Source: Sphingopyxis sp. Root154 (GTDB taxonomy: Bacteria; Pseudomonadota; Alphaproteobacteria; Sphingomonadales; Sphingomonadaceae). Taken from it: DNA of 64,000 nucleotides. The notes under the pieces were generated by a model. That model worked only from the letters and a program-made list of their open reading frames with translations, had not been told where the DNA came from and made no database searches. The translations under genes were made by a program, and so were the position numbers. Shown here piece after piece: positions 25,136-35,400 of this stretch. Position 1 is the first letter of the stretch. Each line of letters begins with the position of its first letter. Location of the stretch: positions 909,024 to 973,023 of the forward strand of contig NZ_LMGI01000002.1 of NCBI RefSeq assembly GCF_001427105.1, written 5' to 3'.

Positions 25136-27472
25136 TCATGCGGGAGCAGAGCCGAAGGAAGGCGGACGGTCGGCCTTCGCGGCGCCGAACTCTGACGGCT
25201 TCGCGCCCATCTCGAAGACGAGTTCGCCGCCGCCGATGAGGTCGGCGTGCGCGACCCAGTTCTTGCTCCACGGCTTGCCATTCCAGCGGACCGACTGCAC
25301 GTAAGGCCGGTCGGGGCCATTGCCCTCGGCGCGGACGGTCAGCGTCTTGCCCGCGCCCACCGTCACCTCGGCGACGTCGAACAGCGGCGAGCCGAAGACG
25401 TAGATCGCGCTCACCGGATCGACCGGATAAAAGCCGAGCGCTGACAGGATGAACCAGGCGCTCATCTGGCCGCAATCGTCGTTGCCGATCACGCCGTCGG
25501 GGTCATTCTTGTACATTTCGACGAGCAGGCGCCGGATCATCGCCTGCGTCTTCGCGGGCGCGCCGCAATAGGCGTACATGTACGCGACATGGTGGTTCGG
25601 TTCGTTGCCGTGCGCATATTGGCCGACGAGGCCGGAGATGTCGGGCGGCGCATTGTCGGGCAAGGTCGAGGGCGCATTGAACAGCGCGTCCAATTGTTTC
25701 TCGAACGCGGCGTCGCCGCCGAAATGCTCGATCAGGCCATAAACATCATGCTGGTTGAGGAAGGTCGCCTGCCAGCCGTTCGCCTCGGTATAGTCGCGCC
25801 ACTTTTTGACATTGTGGCCGATCTGGACCGGATCATAATCCTTCCACCAGCTGCCGTCCTTGAAGCGCGGGCGCGCGAAGCGGGTTTCGGGGTCGATGAC
25901 GCCGCGGTAGTTCTGCGCGCGCTTGCGCAGCGCCGCCGCATCGTCCTTGGCGCCAACGGCATCGGCGAGGTGCGCCATCGCCCAGTCGTCATACGCATAT
26001 TCCTGCGTCCGGCTGACCGACTCCCACACCTCGTCGCACGGGATATAGCCTAGGTCGTAATAGAAGCCGCGGCCGAGCGTGCTGTCGATATCCTTATACT
26101 CGCGGTCGAAGGCGCGGCGGCGGATGTTCGGCCAGGCGGCGGCATAGTCAGCCTTGATGCCCTTGGCGTGCGCCTCGGCGAGCACCGACACGCCGTGCCA
26201 GCCGATCATGCACGCGGTTTCGACCCCCTGCAGCGGCCAGACGAGCGGGCCGGCGGGGCTCTGCGCGGTCTGGCGGCAGATGTCGCGGGTCAGGAGCGCA
26301 GCACGGTCGGGATCGATCAGCGTCAGCAGCGGATGGAGCGCGCGATAGGTGTCCCATAGCGAATAGGTGCTGAACGCCTCCTCGCCCTTCGCGGCTTCAT
26401 GCACCTGCCGGTCGAGCCCGACATAGCGCCCGTCGCGGTCGGTAAAGAGCGTCGGCGCGAGTTGCGCGTGATAGAGCGCGCTCGTCATGATCGTGCGCTG
26501 CGCCTCGGTGCCGCCCGACACGCGGATGCCGCCGAGCGCCTTGGCCCAGGTGCCGCGCGCGGCCTTGACCGCGTCATCGAAATCCCAGGCGGGAACCTCC
26601 TGCGCCAGCGCGTCGCGCGCGCCCTTTACGTCGACCGCCGAGAGGCCGGTCTTGATCAGGATCGGCGGGCCACCGGCATCGTCGAAGAAGAAGGCGACCT
26701 TGAGCTTGTTGCCCTTGATCGACTTCGCGCCGTCGGGGGCGGGTGTTCCGTCGTCGCCGAAGAATTGTACGCGGTCAGGCTTGCGCGACATCTGCATCGC
26801 GAAATGGATGCGCCGCCCCTTGGCCCAGCGATTGACCTGCCGGCCGCCGGTCAGCGTGCCGTCATCGCCGAGGTCGAGCGACGCCTTTTCGACAACGATA
26901 CCCTTGTCCCAGTCATCCTCGATCGCGTGCGCGAAATCGATCAGGATATGCCCCGGCCCCTGGCCGAAGCGATAGCGGTGCAGCCCGCAGCGTTCGGTGA
27001 CGGTGAGCTCGGCGAGCACGCCGGTCTCGAGCTTTACGCGGTAATAGCCGGGCTCGGCATGCTCGTCCGAATAGCGCTGGCGATAGCCCTCGCCGGGCTT
27101 TTCGATCGTACCGGGTTCGAGCTTCAACTCGCGCCGCGTCGGCACCACGAGAATGTCGAGCATGTCGCCAATGCCAGTGCCCGACAAATGCGTGTGGCTG
27201 AACCCCATGATCGAGCCATCTTTCTGATGATAGCCCGAGCAGGCATCCCAGCCATGGGTGTTCGTATCGGGGCTGAGCTGCGCCATCCCGAATGGCAGCG
27301 ACGCGCCGGGGAAGGTGTGCCCGTGCCCACCAGTGCCGATGAAGAGATTGGGCTTGCCGGGCGCGAGCGCGGCGCCGCCCGCCACCGATCGCGAGCAGCC
27401 GGCGGGGATCGCGCCGCCGAGTGCGAGCAGCCCCGTGGTCGCGAGAAGCTGGCGGCGGCTGGTCGTGATCAT
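25136..27472 (-). CDS. GH92 alpha-mannosidase (copy 2), Tat/lipoprotein signal
   Basis: The 778-aa protein begins with a twin-arginine signal (SRRQLLATTGLLALGG) that also has a lipobox (IPAGC), so it is probably a folded, lipid-anchored periplasmic enzyme. GH92 blocks are FIGTGGHGHTFPGASLPFGMAQLSPDT, DYTEANGWQATF, AHGNEPNHHVAYMYAY and GNDDCGQMSAWFILSALGFYPV. The HGNEPxHH motif groups it with copy 1. The ribosome site is AGAGGACG before ATG 27472. It follows the GH125 gene by 14 bp. Confidence 0.95.
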   Translation of the reverse strand: MITTSRRQLLATTGLLALGGAIPAGCSRSVAGGAALAPGKPNLFIGTGGHGHTFPGASLPFGMAQLSPDTNTHGWDACSGYHQKDGSIMGFSHTHLSGTGIGDMLDILVVPTRRELKLEPGTIEKPGEGYRQRYSDEHAEPGYYRVKLETGVLAELTVTERCGLHRYRFGQGPGHILIDFAHAIEDDWDKGIVVEKASLDLGDDGTLTGGRQVNRWAKGRRIHFAMQMSRKPDRVQFFGDDGTPAPDGAKSIKGNKLKVAFFFDDAGGPPILIKTGLSAVDVKGARDALAQEVPAWDFDDAVKAARGTWAKALGGIRVSGGTEAQRTIMTSALYHAQLAPTLFTDRDGRYVGLDRQVHEAAKGEEAFSTYSLWDTYRALHPLLTLIDPDRAALLTRDICRQTAQSPAGPLVWPLQGVETACMIGWHGVSVLAEAHAKGIKADYAAAWPNIRRRAFDREYKDIDSTLGRGFYYDLGYIPCDEVWESVSRTQEYAYDDWAMAHLADAVGAKDDAAALRKRAQNYRGVIDPETRFARPRFKDGSWWKDYDPVQIGHNVKKWRDYTEANGWQATFLNQHDVYGLIEHFGGDAAFEKQLDALFNAPSTLPDNAPPDISGLVGQYAHGNEPNHHVAYMYAYCGAPAKTQAMIRRLLVEMYKNDPDGVIGNDDCGQMSAWFILSALGFYPVDPVSAIYVFGSPLFDVAEVTVGAGKTLTVRAEGNGPDRPYVQSVRWNGKPWSKNWVAHADLIGGGELVFEMGAKPSEFGAAKADRPPSFGSAPA

Positions 27473-27486
27473 CGTCCTCTCCCCGC

Positions 27487-28923
27487 TCACAGCGGCCGCG
27501 ACAGCAGCGCGGGGCGCTTGTCGGCGACCTCGATGATCAGCTGGCCGAACAGCGCGTTGGCCCACGCGAACCAGCTGCGCGTGAAGTTCTTCGGATCGTC
27601 CTTATGGAAGCTTTCGTGCATAAAGCCGGTGCCGCCGTGCGTCGTCTTCAGCCAGCGCAGGCACTGGAGGATCGTCGCATCGTCGTCGGCATTCATCGCG
27701 CGGGTGATGATCGACATCGGCCAGATCATGTCGAGGCCGATATGCGGCCCGCCGATCCCCTCGGCCGCCGTGCCCTTGAAGAAATAGGGGTTGCGCTCCG
27801 ACCAGGCGAGCGCCGCGGTGCGCAGGAAGATCGGATCCTTCTTGTCGACGACGTCGATCAACGGCAGCCCCGACAGGCTCGGCACATTGGCGTCGTCCAT
27901 GAAGACAGTATTGCCGAAGCCGTCGATCTCATAGGCCCAGACCTGCTCGCCCTTGCCGTTGTCGATCAGCGCATGCGTCTTCAGCGCGGCCTCGACCTCG
28001 GCGGCGAGCGCCTCGGCGTCGGTCGCCGCCGCATTATCGCCGCGCGCTTCGCGGTGGACGGCGGCGATCTTGCGCAGCACCGACACCGCGAACAGGTTCG
28101 ACGGGATCAGGAAGGGATAGAGGCACGCATCGTCCGACGGGCGGAACATCGAGTGGATCAACCCGACCTTCTTCGTCGGCGCGCCATAACCGCTCAGCAT
28201 CAGGCTGTCGGTGGGCTGGAGCGCCGGACGCTGGAAGCTGTACGGGCCCGGGCCATCCTTGCGCTGCTGTTCGCGGAAGGTCTGAACCGCGAGTTTCATC
28301 GCGCGCGACCATGTGTCGTCGAACGGTGCCTTGTCCTTCGTCCGCGTCCAATATTCGTGGCTGAGCCGCATTGCATAGCAGAGCGAGTCGATTTCCCATT
28401 TCCGCTCGGCGACGCCGGGCTTCATTTCGGTCTTGTCGGTCTGCGACCATTCGAGCTTCGACGGCGCGGTCGGATCCTTGTCGAACGCATTGGCATAGGG
28501 ATCGATCAGGATGCAGCGCGCCTGCCGCTGGATCAGCCCCTGGAACAGCCGCTTGAGCTTCGCGTCCTTGGCAACGAGGTGGATATAGGGCTGCACCTGC
28601 GCCGAGCTGTCGCGCAGCCACATCGCCTCGATATCGCCGGTGATGACGAAGGTGTCGGGGCGGCCGTCGAGCGTGCCCGTCTGCACCGTCGTGTCGAGCG
28701 TGTTCGGGTAGCAATTCTCGAACAGCCAGGCGAGTTCGGGATCGGCGATCTTCGCCTTCACGCGCGCGATCTCGGCCTCGATCGCGGGGCTGGTGAAGGC
28801 GCGCGCGGCGGGCGCGGGGCGCTTGCTGGCGAAGGCGCCGGCGGCGCGGGCGGCGGCGGGCATCGTGGCGGCCAGCGCGAGCGCGCCGGCGCCGGCCATG
28901 ATCTCGCGGCGGTTGGGGGTCAT
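27487..28923 (-). CDS. GH125 exo-alpha-1,6-mannosidase family enzyme
   Basis: The 478-aa protein has a twin-arginine signal (NRREIMAGAGALALAA) followed by the GH125 domain: FVITGDIEAMWLRDSSAQVQ, WEIDSLCYAMRLSHEYW, SMFRPSDDACLYPFLIPSN, and GGTGFMHESFHKDDP near the end. Characterised GH125 enzymes are metal-independent exo-alpha-1,6-mannosidases acting on N-glycan cores or mannan. The GH92 copies act on other linkages, so the set could clear a branched high-mannose glycan. GGAG eight bases before ATG 28923 fixes the start. Confidence 0.93.
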   Translation of the reverse strand: MTPNRREIMAGAGALALAATMPAAARAAGAFASKRPAPAARAFTSPAIEAEIARVKAKIADPELAWLFENCYPNTLDTTVQTGTLDGRPDTFVITGDIEAMWLRDSSAQVQPYIHLVAKDAKLKRLFQGLIQRQARCILIDPYANAFDKDPTAPSKLEWSQTDKTEMKPGVAERKWEIDSLCYAMRLSHEYWTRTKDKAPFDDTWSRAMKLAVQTFREQQRKDGPGPYSFQRPALQPTDSLMLSGYGAPTKKVGLIHSMFRPSDDACLYPFLIPSNLFAVSVLRKIAAVHREARGDNAAATDAEALAAEVEAALKTHALIDNGKGEQVWAYEIDGFGNTVFMDDANVPSLSGLPLIDVVDKKDPIFLRTAALAWSERNPYFFKGTAAEGIGGPHIGLDMIWPMSIITRAMNADDDATILQCLRWLKTTHGGTGFMHESFHKDDPKNFTRSWFAWANALFGQLIIEVADKRPALLSRPL

Positions 28924-28937
28924 GTTCATCTCCGAAA

Positions 28938-31280
28938 TCATTTGGCGGGCGCGCTGATCGAGAAGGGCGCGTCGGCGGGGGCCGTGCCCCATTGCTTGTT
29001 GGGCTTGGCGCCCATCACGAAGTCGACCGTGCCGCCCTGCGACAAAGCGCCGTGGGTGAAATAGGTCTTGCTCTGCGGCTTGCCGCCGAGCGCGACCGAC
29101 TGGAGATAGACGTTCGCCGCGCTGTTGTTCTGCGCGTTGATCGTCAGCGTCTTGCCGTTCGGCATCGTCAGCACCGCCTTCTGGAACAGCGGGCTGCCGA
29201 TCGCATATTCGCCCGTCGCCGAGGCGACCGGATAGAAGCCGAGCGCCGAGAAGACATACCAGGCCGAGGTCTGGCCATTATCCTCGTCGCCCGGATAGCC
29301 GTCGGGCGCCGACGAATAGAGCTTCGCCATGATGTCGCGGACATGATGCTGCGTCTTCCACGGCGCACCCGCCCAATTGTAGAGATAGGGCATGTGCTGG
29401 ATCGGCTGGTTGCCATGGGCATATTGACCCATGTCGACGATCTGCATCTCGCGGATCTCGTGGATCACCTGGCCGTAATAGCTTTCGTCGAAGATCGGCG
29501 GCGTGGTGAAGATCGCGTCGAGCCGCTCGACGAATTTCTGCCGCCCCCCCATCAGGTTCATCAGCCCCTGAACGTCCTGCATCACCGCCCAGCTATAGTG
29601 GAGCGCGTTGCCCTCGGTGAAGGCATCGCCCCATTTGTACGGATTGAACGGGGTCGCCCACGAGCCATCCTTGTTGCGGCCACGGATCCAGCCGCTCTGA
29701 TTGTCATAGAGCTTCTGGTAGTTCAGCGCCCGCTCGCGATATTTCTTGGCGTCAGCATCCTTTCCGAGCAGCTTGGCGAGCTGCGCGATGGAGAAGTCGG
29801 CGGTCGCATATTCGAGCGTGCGCGCGGCATTTTCGTTGATGCCGACGTCATAGGGCACATAGCCGAGCCGGTTGTAATGTTCGGCGCCCTCGCGCCCGAC
29901 CGCGGCGATGACCTTGCCCGCCTTGTCCTTGGGGCGGCCCTCGCTCGTCGTCGCGTTCTTGATCATCGCTTCGTAGAGCGTCTCGACGTCGAAGCCGCGC
30001 ACGCCGTTGAAATAGGCGTCGGCGATCAGGTTCGCCGAGTTCGACCCGATCATCACGTTGCGATAGCCGGGGCTCGCCCATTCGGGCAGCCAGCCGCCCT
30101 CCTTATAGGTGTTGACCAGCCCCTGCATGATCTGGCTGTCGAGGTCGGGGTACATCAGCGCGAAGAAGGGGAAGACCGCGCGCCACGTGTCCCAGAAACC
30201 ATTGTCGGTGAACATGTAACCGTCGTGCACCTTGCCGTCGTACGGGCTGTAGTGGACGATCTTTCCGTTCGCGTCCTTTTCATAGAAGACACGCGGGAAT
30301 TGCAGCATCCGGTACAGCGACGAATAGAAGGTGCGGACCTTTTCGGGGTCGGGATCGGTGACGCGAATGCGCGAGAGTTCCTTTTCCCACGCCGCCTTCG
30401 CCTTTGCCTGCGTCGCGTCGAAGCTGTCGCTGCCGATTTCGGTGCGCAGGTTCAGCAGCGCCTGTTCGGGGCTGATGAACGACGAGGCGACGCGGACATG
30501 GACCTTGTCGCCCTTCTTCGTCTTGAAGCTCAGCACCGCGCCGACATGGTCGCCCTCGCGCGCGAGTTCGTTCGTCGGCGCGTCGTCGCCGGCCCAGGTG
30601 CGCGCGAGCGTGAAGTCGCGGTCGAATTCGGCGACGAAATAGTTGTGGAAATTGTCGGGCACGCCGCCGTTGTTGTTGCGGACATAGCCGGTGATGCGGC
30701 GGTTCTTGACGTCGACCTTGACCATCGATCCGCCCGCGAGCCCGTCGAGCAGGATGTGCGCGTCGTCGCTTTCGGGAAAGGTGAAGCGGAACTGCGCGGC
30801 CCGCGCGGTCGGCGCGACCTCGGCAGTCACGTCATAGTCGGCGAGATAGACTTTGTAGGAATAGGGGCGCGCGACCTCGGCCTTGTGGCTGAACCAGCTG
30901 CCGCGTTCCTGCTGCTTGACCTTCACCGGACCGGTTTCGGCCATCAGCGCGAAGGCGGCATAATCGTTCATCCACGGGCTCGGCTGGTGCGTCTGCTTGA
31001 TGCCGCTGATCTTTTCGCCGTCATAGGTATAGCCCCAGCCGCTGCCGGGCTCGCCCGTCACCGGCGTCCAGCTGTTCATGCCGAAGGGGACGGCGACCGC
31101 GGGATAGGTGTTGCCGTACGACAGACGATAACTGGAATCGGTGCCCATCAGCGGGTTGACGTAATCGACGAGCGCGGTCTGGTTCGCGCTCGATTGCGCG
31201 AGCGCCACCGGCGTCCCGACGCTGGTGAGCACGAGCGCACTTGCGGCGGCGCTCAGCATCATCTTGCGGATCGTCTTCAC
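28938..31280 (-). CDS. GH92 alpha-mannosidase (copy 3)
   Basis: The 780-aa protein starts at GTG 31280 (GGGAGA upstream; the GTG overlaps the GH43 stop as GTGA) and has a Sec signal ending near VALAQ. GH92 blocks are VDYVNPLMGTDSSYRLSYGNTYPAVAVPFGMN, FTEGNALHYSWAVMQD, AHGNQPIQHMPYLYNW and DEDNGQTSAWYVFSALGFYPV. It differs from copies 1 and 2 in having HGNQP for HGNEP and a longer N-terminal insertion, which suggests a different subfamily and possibly another linkage. An open frame extends far upstream but is the GH43 gene read in the wrong frame. Confidence 0.94.
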   Translation of the reverse strand: MKTIRKMMLSAAASALVLTSVGTPVALAQSSANQTALVDYVNPLMGTDSSYRLSYGNTYPAVAVPFGMNSWTPVTGEPGSGWGYTYDGEKISGIKQTHQPSPWMNDYAAFALMAETGPVKVKQQERGSWFSHKAEVARPYSYKVYLADYDVTAEVAPTARAAQFRFTFPESDDAHILLDGLAGGSMVKVDVKNRRITGYVRNNNGGVPDNFHNYFVAEFDRDFTLARTWAGDDAPTNELAREGDHVGAVLSFKTKKGDKVHVRVASSFISPEQALLNLRTEIGSDSFDATQAKAKAAWEKELSRIRVTDPDPEKVRTFYSSLYRMLQFPRVFYEKDANGKIVHYSPYDGKVHDGYMFTDNGFWDTWRAVFPFFALMYPDLDSQIMQGLVNTYKEGGWLPEWASPGYRNVMIGSNSANLIADAYFNGVRGFDVETLYEAMIKNATTSEGRPKDKAGKVIAAVGREGAEHYNRLGYVPYDVGINENAARTLEYATADFSIAQLAKLLGKDADAKKYRERALNYQKLYDNQSGWIRGRNKDGSWATPFNPYKWGDAFTEGNALHYSWAVMQDVQGLMNLMGGRQKFVERLDAIFTTPPIFDESYYGQVIHEIREMQIVDMGQYAHGNQPIQHMPYLYNWAGAPWKTQHHVRDIMAKLYSSAPDGYPGDEDNGQTSAWYVFSALGFYPVASATGEYAIGSPLFQKAVLTMPNGKTLTINAQNNSAANVYLQSVALGGKPQSKTYFTHGALSQGGTVDFVMGAKPNKQWGTAPADAPFSISAPAK

Positions 31281-32350
31281 TTTGTCTCTCCCCTGTTTGC
31301 TGTTCGTGCCGGCAGCGGGCGCGCTGCGACGCCCTTGTTTGTCATTATCACCGGCGCGATCGTGCCGTCGGCGTTGAAAATCATGCGGTCGATCGCGAGC
31401 TGGCGGCGCTCGCCGCTCGTCTGATCGAGCGGGCGGCGATGATAGGCGATATACCAGTCGTCGGTGCCGGGCACATTGACCACCGAATGATGCCCCGCGC
31501 CGCGCGCGATCTTGAAATCCTGGCTCAATATCTTGCCCATCGGCTTGAACGGCCCGGTCGGCGATGGCCCCATCGCATAGGCGACCGAATAATCGGGGCC
31601 GGTCCAGCCGCCCTCCGACCACATCAGATAATAGACGCCCTTGCGCTTCACCATGAACGATCCCTCGACATAGCCGGGGGGCGCGATTTCCTTGTACGTC
31701 GTGCCGTCGGCAAAGGGCTCGATCGACGTCAGGTCGTCGCCGAGCCGGACGACGTTGCAATGCTTCCAGCCGCCATAATAGAGATAATGCTGCCCATCAT
31801 CGTCGCGAAAGACGAACTGGTCGATCGGCTGCGCGCCGTTGTGGAAGGCGTCGATCAGCGGCTTGCCGATCGCATCCTTGAACGGCCCCTCGGGGCGGTC
31901 GCTGACCGCGACGCCGATACCGCCGCGCTGGTCGTCCGACTGGATGTCGTTCGCGCCGAAGAAGAGATAATATTTGCCGTCCTTCTCGATCGCCGACGGC
32001 GCCCACACGGCATAGGCCGCCCAGGCGACATTCTCGACGTCGAGCGCGTGGCTATGTTTCGTCCAGTGAACGAGGTCGGGCGACGAAAAGACGTTGAAGA
32101 AGGTCTGGTAATGATAGGACGGCCGGACCGTCTTCTGTTCGCGCAGCTTCTTCTGCTGCTCATTGAAATGCTGTGAGAAATCGGGCGTCTCGCCATGGTC
32201 CGAATAGGTCGGATAGATCCAGTAGCGGTCGCCGAAGACGCGGATTTCAGGGTCAGCGTACCAGCCGGGGACGATCGGATTCTCTGCCGCGGCCGTGCCG
32301 CCCGTCAGCAGCGCCGCACCGAAAACCAGCGATTTCAACCCGACACGCAC
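31277..32350 (-). CDS. GH43-type glycosidase
   Basis: The 357-aa secreted protein (signal to about TAAA) has a five-bladed-propeller GH43 pattern: the catalytic base Asp in GWYADPEIRVFGDRYW, the AVWAPSAIEKDGKYYLFFG block and the general acid Glu in GYVEGSFMVKRKGVYYLMWS. The usual WAPD pKa-modulating Asp is Ser here (WAPS), as in some GH43 subfamilies I recall. GH43 enzymes remove arabinofuranosyl, xylosyl or galactofuranosyl units. In an alpha-mannan locus it may take off side-chain decorations. Its TGA overlaps the next gene's GTG. Confidence 0.87.
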   Translation of the reverse strand: MRVGLKSLVFGAALLTGGTAAAENPIVPGWYADPEIRVFGDRYWIYPTYSDHGETPDFSQHFNEQQKKLREQKTVRPSYHYQTFFNVFSSPDLVHWTKHSHALDVENVAWAAYAVWAPSAIEKDGKYYLFFGANDIQSDDQRGGIGVAVSDRPEGPFKDAIGKPLIDAFHNGAQPIDQFVFRDDDGQHYLYYGGWKHCNVVRLGDDLTSIEPFADGTTYKEIAPPGYVEGSFMVKRKGVYYLMWSEGGWTGPDYSVAYAMGPSPTGPFKPMGKILSQDFKIARGAGHHSVVNVPGTDDWYIAYHRRPLDQTSGERRQLAIDRMIFNADGTIAPVIMTNKGVAARPLPARTANRGETK

Positions 32351-32417
32351 CTCGCGTCCTCCCCCATATTGTCGTTATAAAACACCGAAGCATGTTCCAG
32401 CTCGCCCGGAAAGAGGT

Positions 32418-32441
32418 GGGTGGCTCCTTGCGGAGCCACCC
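32418..32441 (-). terminator. Stem-loop after TonB receptor gene
   Basis: GGGTGGCTCC and GGAGCCACCC form a perfect 10-bp stem with a four-base loop. It is 29 bases past the receptor stop and before the GH43 gene, with a short pyrimidine run after it on the - strand. It probably attenuates transcription between receptor and enzymes. Confidence 0.65.
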
Positions 32442-32469
32442 AAGGGGGAGAGCTGGGGTATGGGCCCCA

Positions 32470-35400
32470 TCAGAACTTGTACGAGACGCCAACATAAGCG
32501 CGGCGGCCGAAGTAGTTGCTGCGGACGAAGCGGTCCTTGGTGTCGTTACCAAGGTGCTGGCGCTCTTCCGACTTGGTCAGGTTGATGACCGAAGCGGTGA
32601 GCATCAGCCCGTCCATCAGCTCGTACGACGCGTTGATGTCGACCTGTTCATAGGGGTCGGTGTAGATGTTGAGGCCCGAAGAGAGCCCGCCGACGACTTC
32701 GCCGCGGCGGTTGTACGACGCACGGACGAGGAATTTGTCGGTTTCATAGAAGACCGACGCGTTGACCTGCGTCTTCGCGCTGCCGACGAGCGCCGACTTG
32801 CCGACTGCCTCGCCGTCGAGCGTGATCTCGGCGACCGAGGTGTCGTTATAGGTGAAGTTCACCTGCGCGCCGAGGCCGAAGTCGAAGGTGTGCTGGGCAT
32901 AGAGTTCGACACCCTGCGACTTGGCGTTCGAGCCATTGGCGACGGTCGAATAGGGCTGGATCAGCACCTGTTCGCCGTTCACTTCGCGCGTCACGTCGAG
33001 CACGAGCGGGACAACGAAGTCCGACACGTCCTTGCGGAACAGGCCGACGCCGAGCACCGAGCCACGCTTGAAATACCATTCGACGCCGAGGTCATATTGC
33101 CAAGCCGAGAAAGGCTGGAGATCGGCGTTGCCACCGCTGCCCGACCAGCCTTCGAACTCGCCGAACTGGCCGCGGTCGAACGCATAGGCGGCCGAACGAT
33201 AGGTCAGCGAACGCTGCGACCCGAGATCGTTGAACGAGGGACGCGAGATCACCTTGGCGACTGCGCCGCGAACGACGATGTCGGGGGTGACTTCATAGAC
33301 GACGTTCAGGCTGGGCAGCCAGTCGGTGTAGCTTTTCGACTGATCGACCTGCGTGTTGACGATCAACTCGCGCTCGGAAAGCGGGCGCACCTGGCAGTTG
33401 CCGTCGGGGCCGAGCGGTACATTGGGATCGAGCGGGCCGCCCGGACCGTCGACGCAATAATCGTTGAGGAACTGCAGGCGATCCGACGTCAGCCCCGATT
33501 GCTTGGTATGCGCCACGCGCAGGCCGATGTTCCCGCGCAGCGGGCCGGTCGCGAAGTCGGCCTGCACATAGCCCGCAAACACCTTTTCCTTCAGGTCATA
33601 GGTGTTGTTCGGTTCGGGAACGCGCACCGACGGACCATAGGTGTCGTTGATATAGTCGAGATAATTGCTGAAATTGATGCCCGGGAACAGGTTCGCATTG
33701 AACCCGCCGCCGATGTTGCCGATCGGCTTGTCATAGAAATATTCGGGCCGCGCGACCGCGCCTGCGGGCGTGTCCTGATAGCGCAGCTTCGTTGCCGGAT
33801 CAGCATACCATTCGTTGCGGCCGGTTTCGCGGTGGATGCTCATCTCGCGCCATTTGCCACCGACGCGGAACGCGCTCAGCAACCCGTCGAAGCGGCGGAC
33901 GAGATCGAGCTGCGCATAACGCTGCGAGATCGCGCTGTTGGTGAAGCCCGACCCGGTCGAGCCGACGTCGATCTGCGCGATCCCGTTCTTGATATTCTCC
34001 TGAAGCTCCGGGGAGAACTCCATGTTGAGGTTGCCGCCGGTGAAATCCCACATGCTGAGGAAATTGCCGTTCTGCTCCTGGCCCGTGACGGTCAGGCGCG
34101 GCTTCGCCGCAACGCCGAAGCGCATCGACGGACCGCCGGTCGCCTTCGTCTTGCCGAATTTCAGCACCGCGTCGAAATTGTCCTGATTCCAGGCGACCTC
34201 GGTCTCGAAGGTGTTCGAAACCTGCTTTTCGCGGCTGTACGTCCCCGCGATCTGCGGCGTCTCCATCGTGCAGGGCGTCGCATTGGCCGAGCATCCGGTT
34301 CCCGCGGCGGGGACCTGGAAATTCGCCGACTGGAAGATCGTGCCGCTCTCGTCAAAGGTCGGCGCAGTGAAGAAATTGCCATAACCCCATTCGGGGATCT
34401 TCAGCACATTGCTCTGAAAGCTGCTCTTGTAATCAAAGCGGAAATAGTTCGCGGTGACGGTCAGATTTTCGATCGGACGCATCTGCGCGGTCGCCTGGAT
34501 GCCAAGGCGCTTGCGCTGCTGCGAAAAGACTTCGGCGTTGACCGATTGCGGTGCCCAATAGCCCGAATAATGCGTGCCGTCCTGCCCGGTCACGCCGGTG
34601 CCCGGCCAATAGGAAATCGCGTCGTCGTTTTCGAACGGATTGCCGTTAACGTCAGTCGCGGGGGTGATGATGTCACCGTTGGCCGCGCGGTCGCTCCACC
34701 AGCGCCACGTTTCGGTCGACCCGCGCAGTTCGCGGTTCGCACGCTCCTGATAGGTCGCACCGATGAGGAAACCGAGGCGTTCCTCGGGGTCTTTCCATGA
34801 AATCTGGCCGGCGATCTGCGGGTCGAATTTCTTGGTGGTGTCCGAATAGGTGCCTTCGGCCGAGACGAAGCCCGACCAGGCCGGCAGGTCAAACGGACGG
34901 CGGGTGTTGAGGATCACGGTGCCGCCGACGCCACCCTCTTCGAGCCGCGCTTCGGACGACTTGTAGACTTCGGTGCTCGCGATGAAGTTCGACGGCAGCA
35001 GGACATAGTTGAACGAACGCGACGGATCGCCGCTGTCGGCGCCGGCGATGAAATTACCGTTGAGCAGCGTGAGCGTCAGGTCCGACTGGAGGCCGCGAAT
35101 GCTGACGCGGCTGCCTTCGCCGCCGTCGCGCGTGATGATCACGCCGGGGACGCGCTGCAATGCGTCGGCGACATTCTTGTCGGGGAATTTGCCGATGTCC
35201 TCGGCGGTGATGACTTCGATAAGCGAATTGGCTTCGCGCTTCTGCTCGAGGCTCTGCTCGATCGACTTGCGATAGCCGGTGACGACGATCGCATCGCCCG
35301 GCGCCGCCTCTGCCGCTTCATCCGCCGGTGGCTGCGTCGCCGGCGCCGGCGCCGGTGCTGCCTGCGCATAGGCCTGCCCGGCGCTGCACAGTGCCGCGAG

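Noticed and set aside
31281..31760. Upstream extension of GH92 copy 3 (about 160 codons)
   Set aside because: It is the GH43 gene read in another frame; GTG 31280 has a ribosome site followed by a signal peptide.
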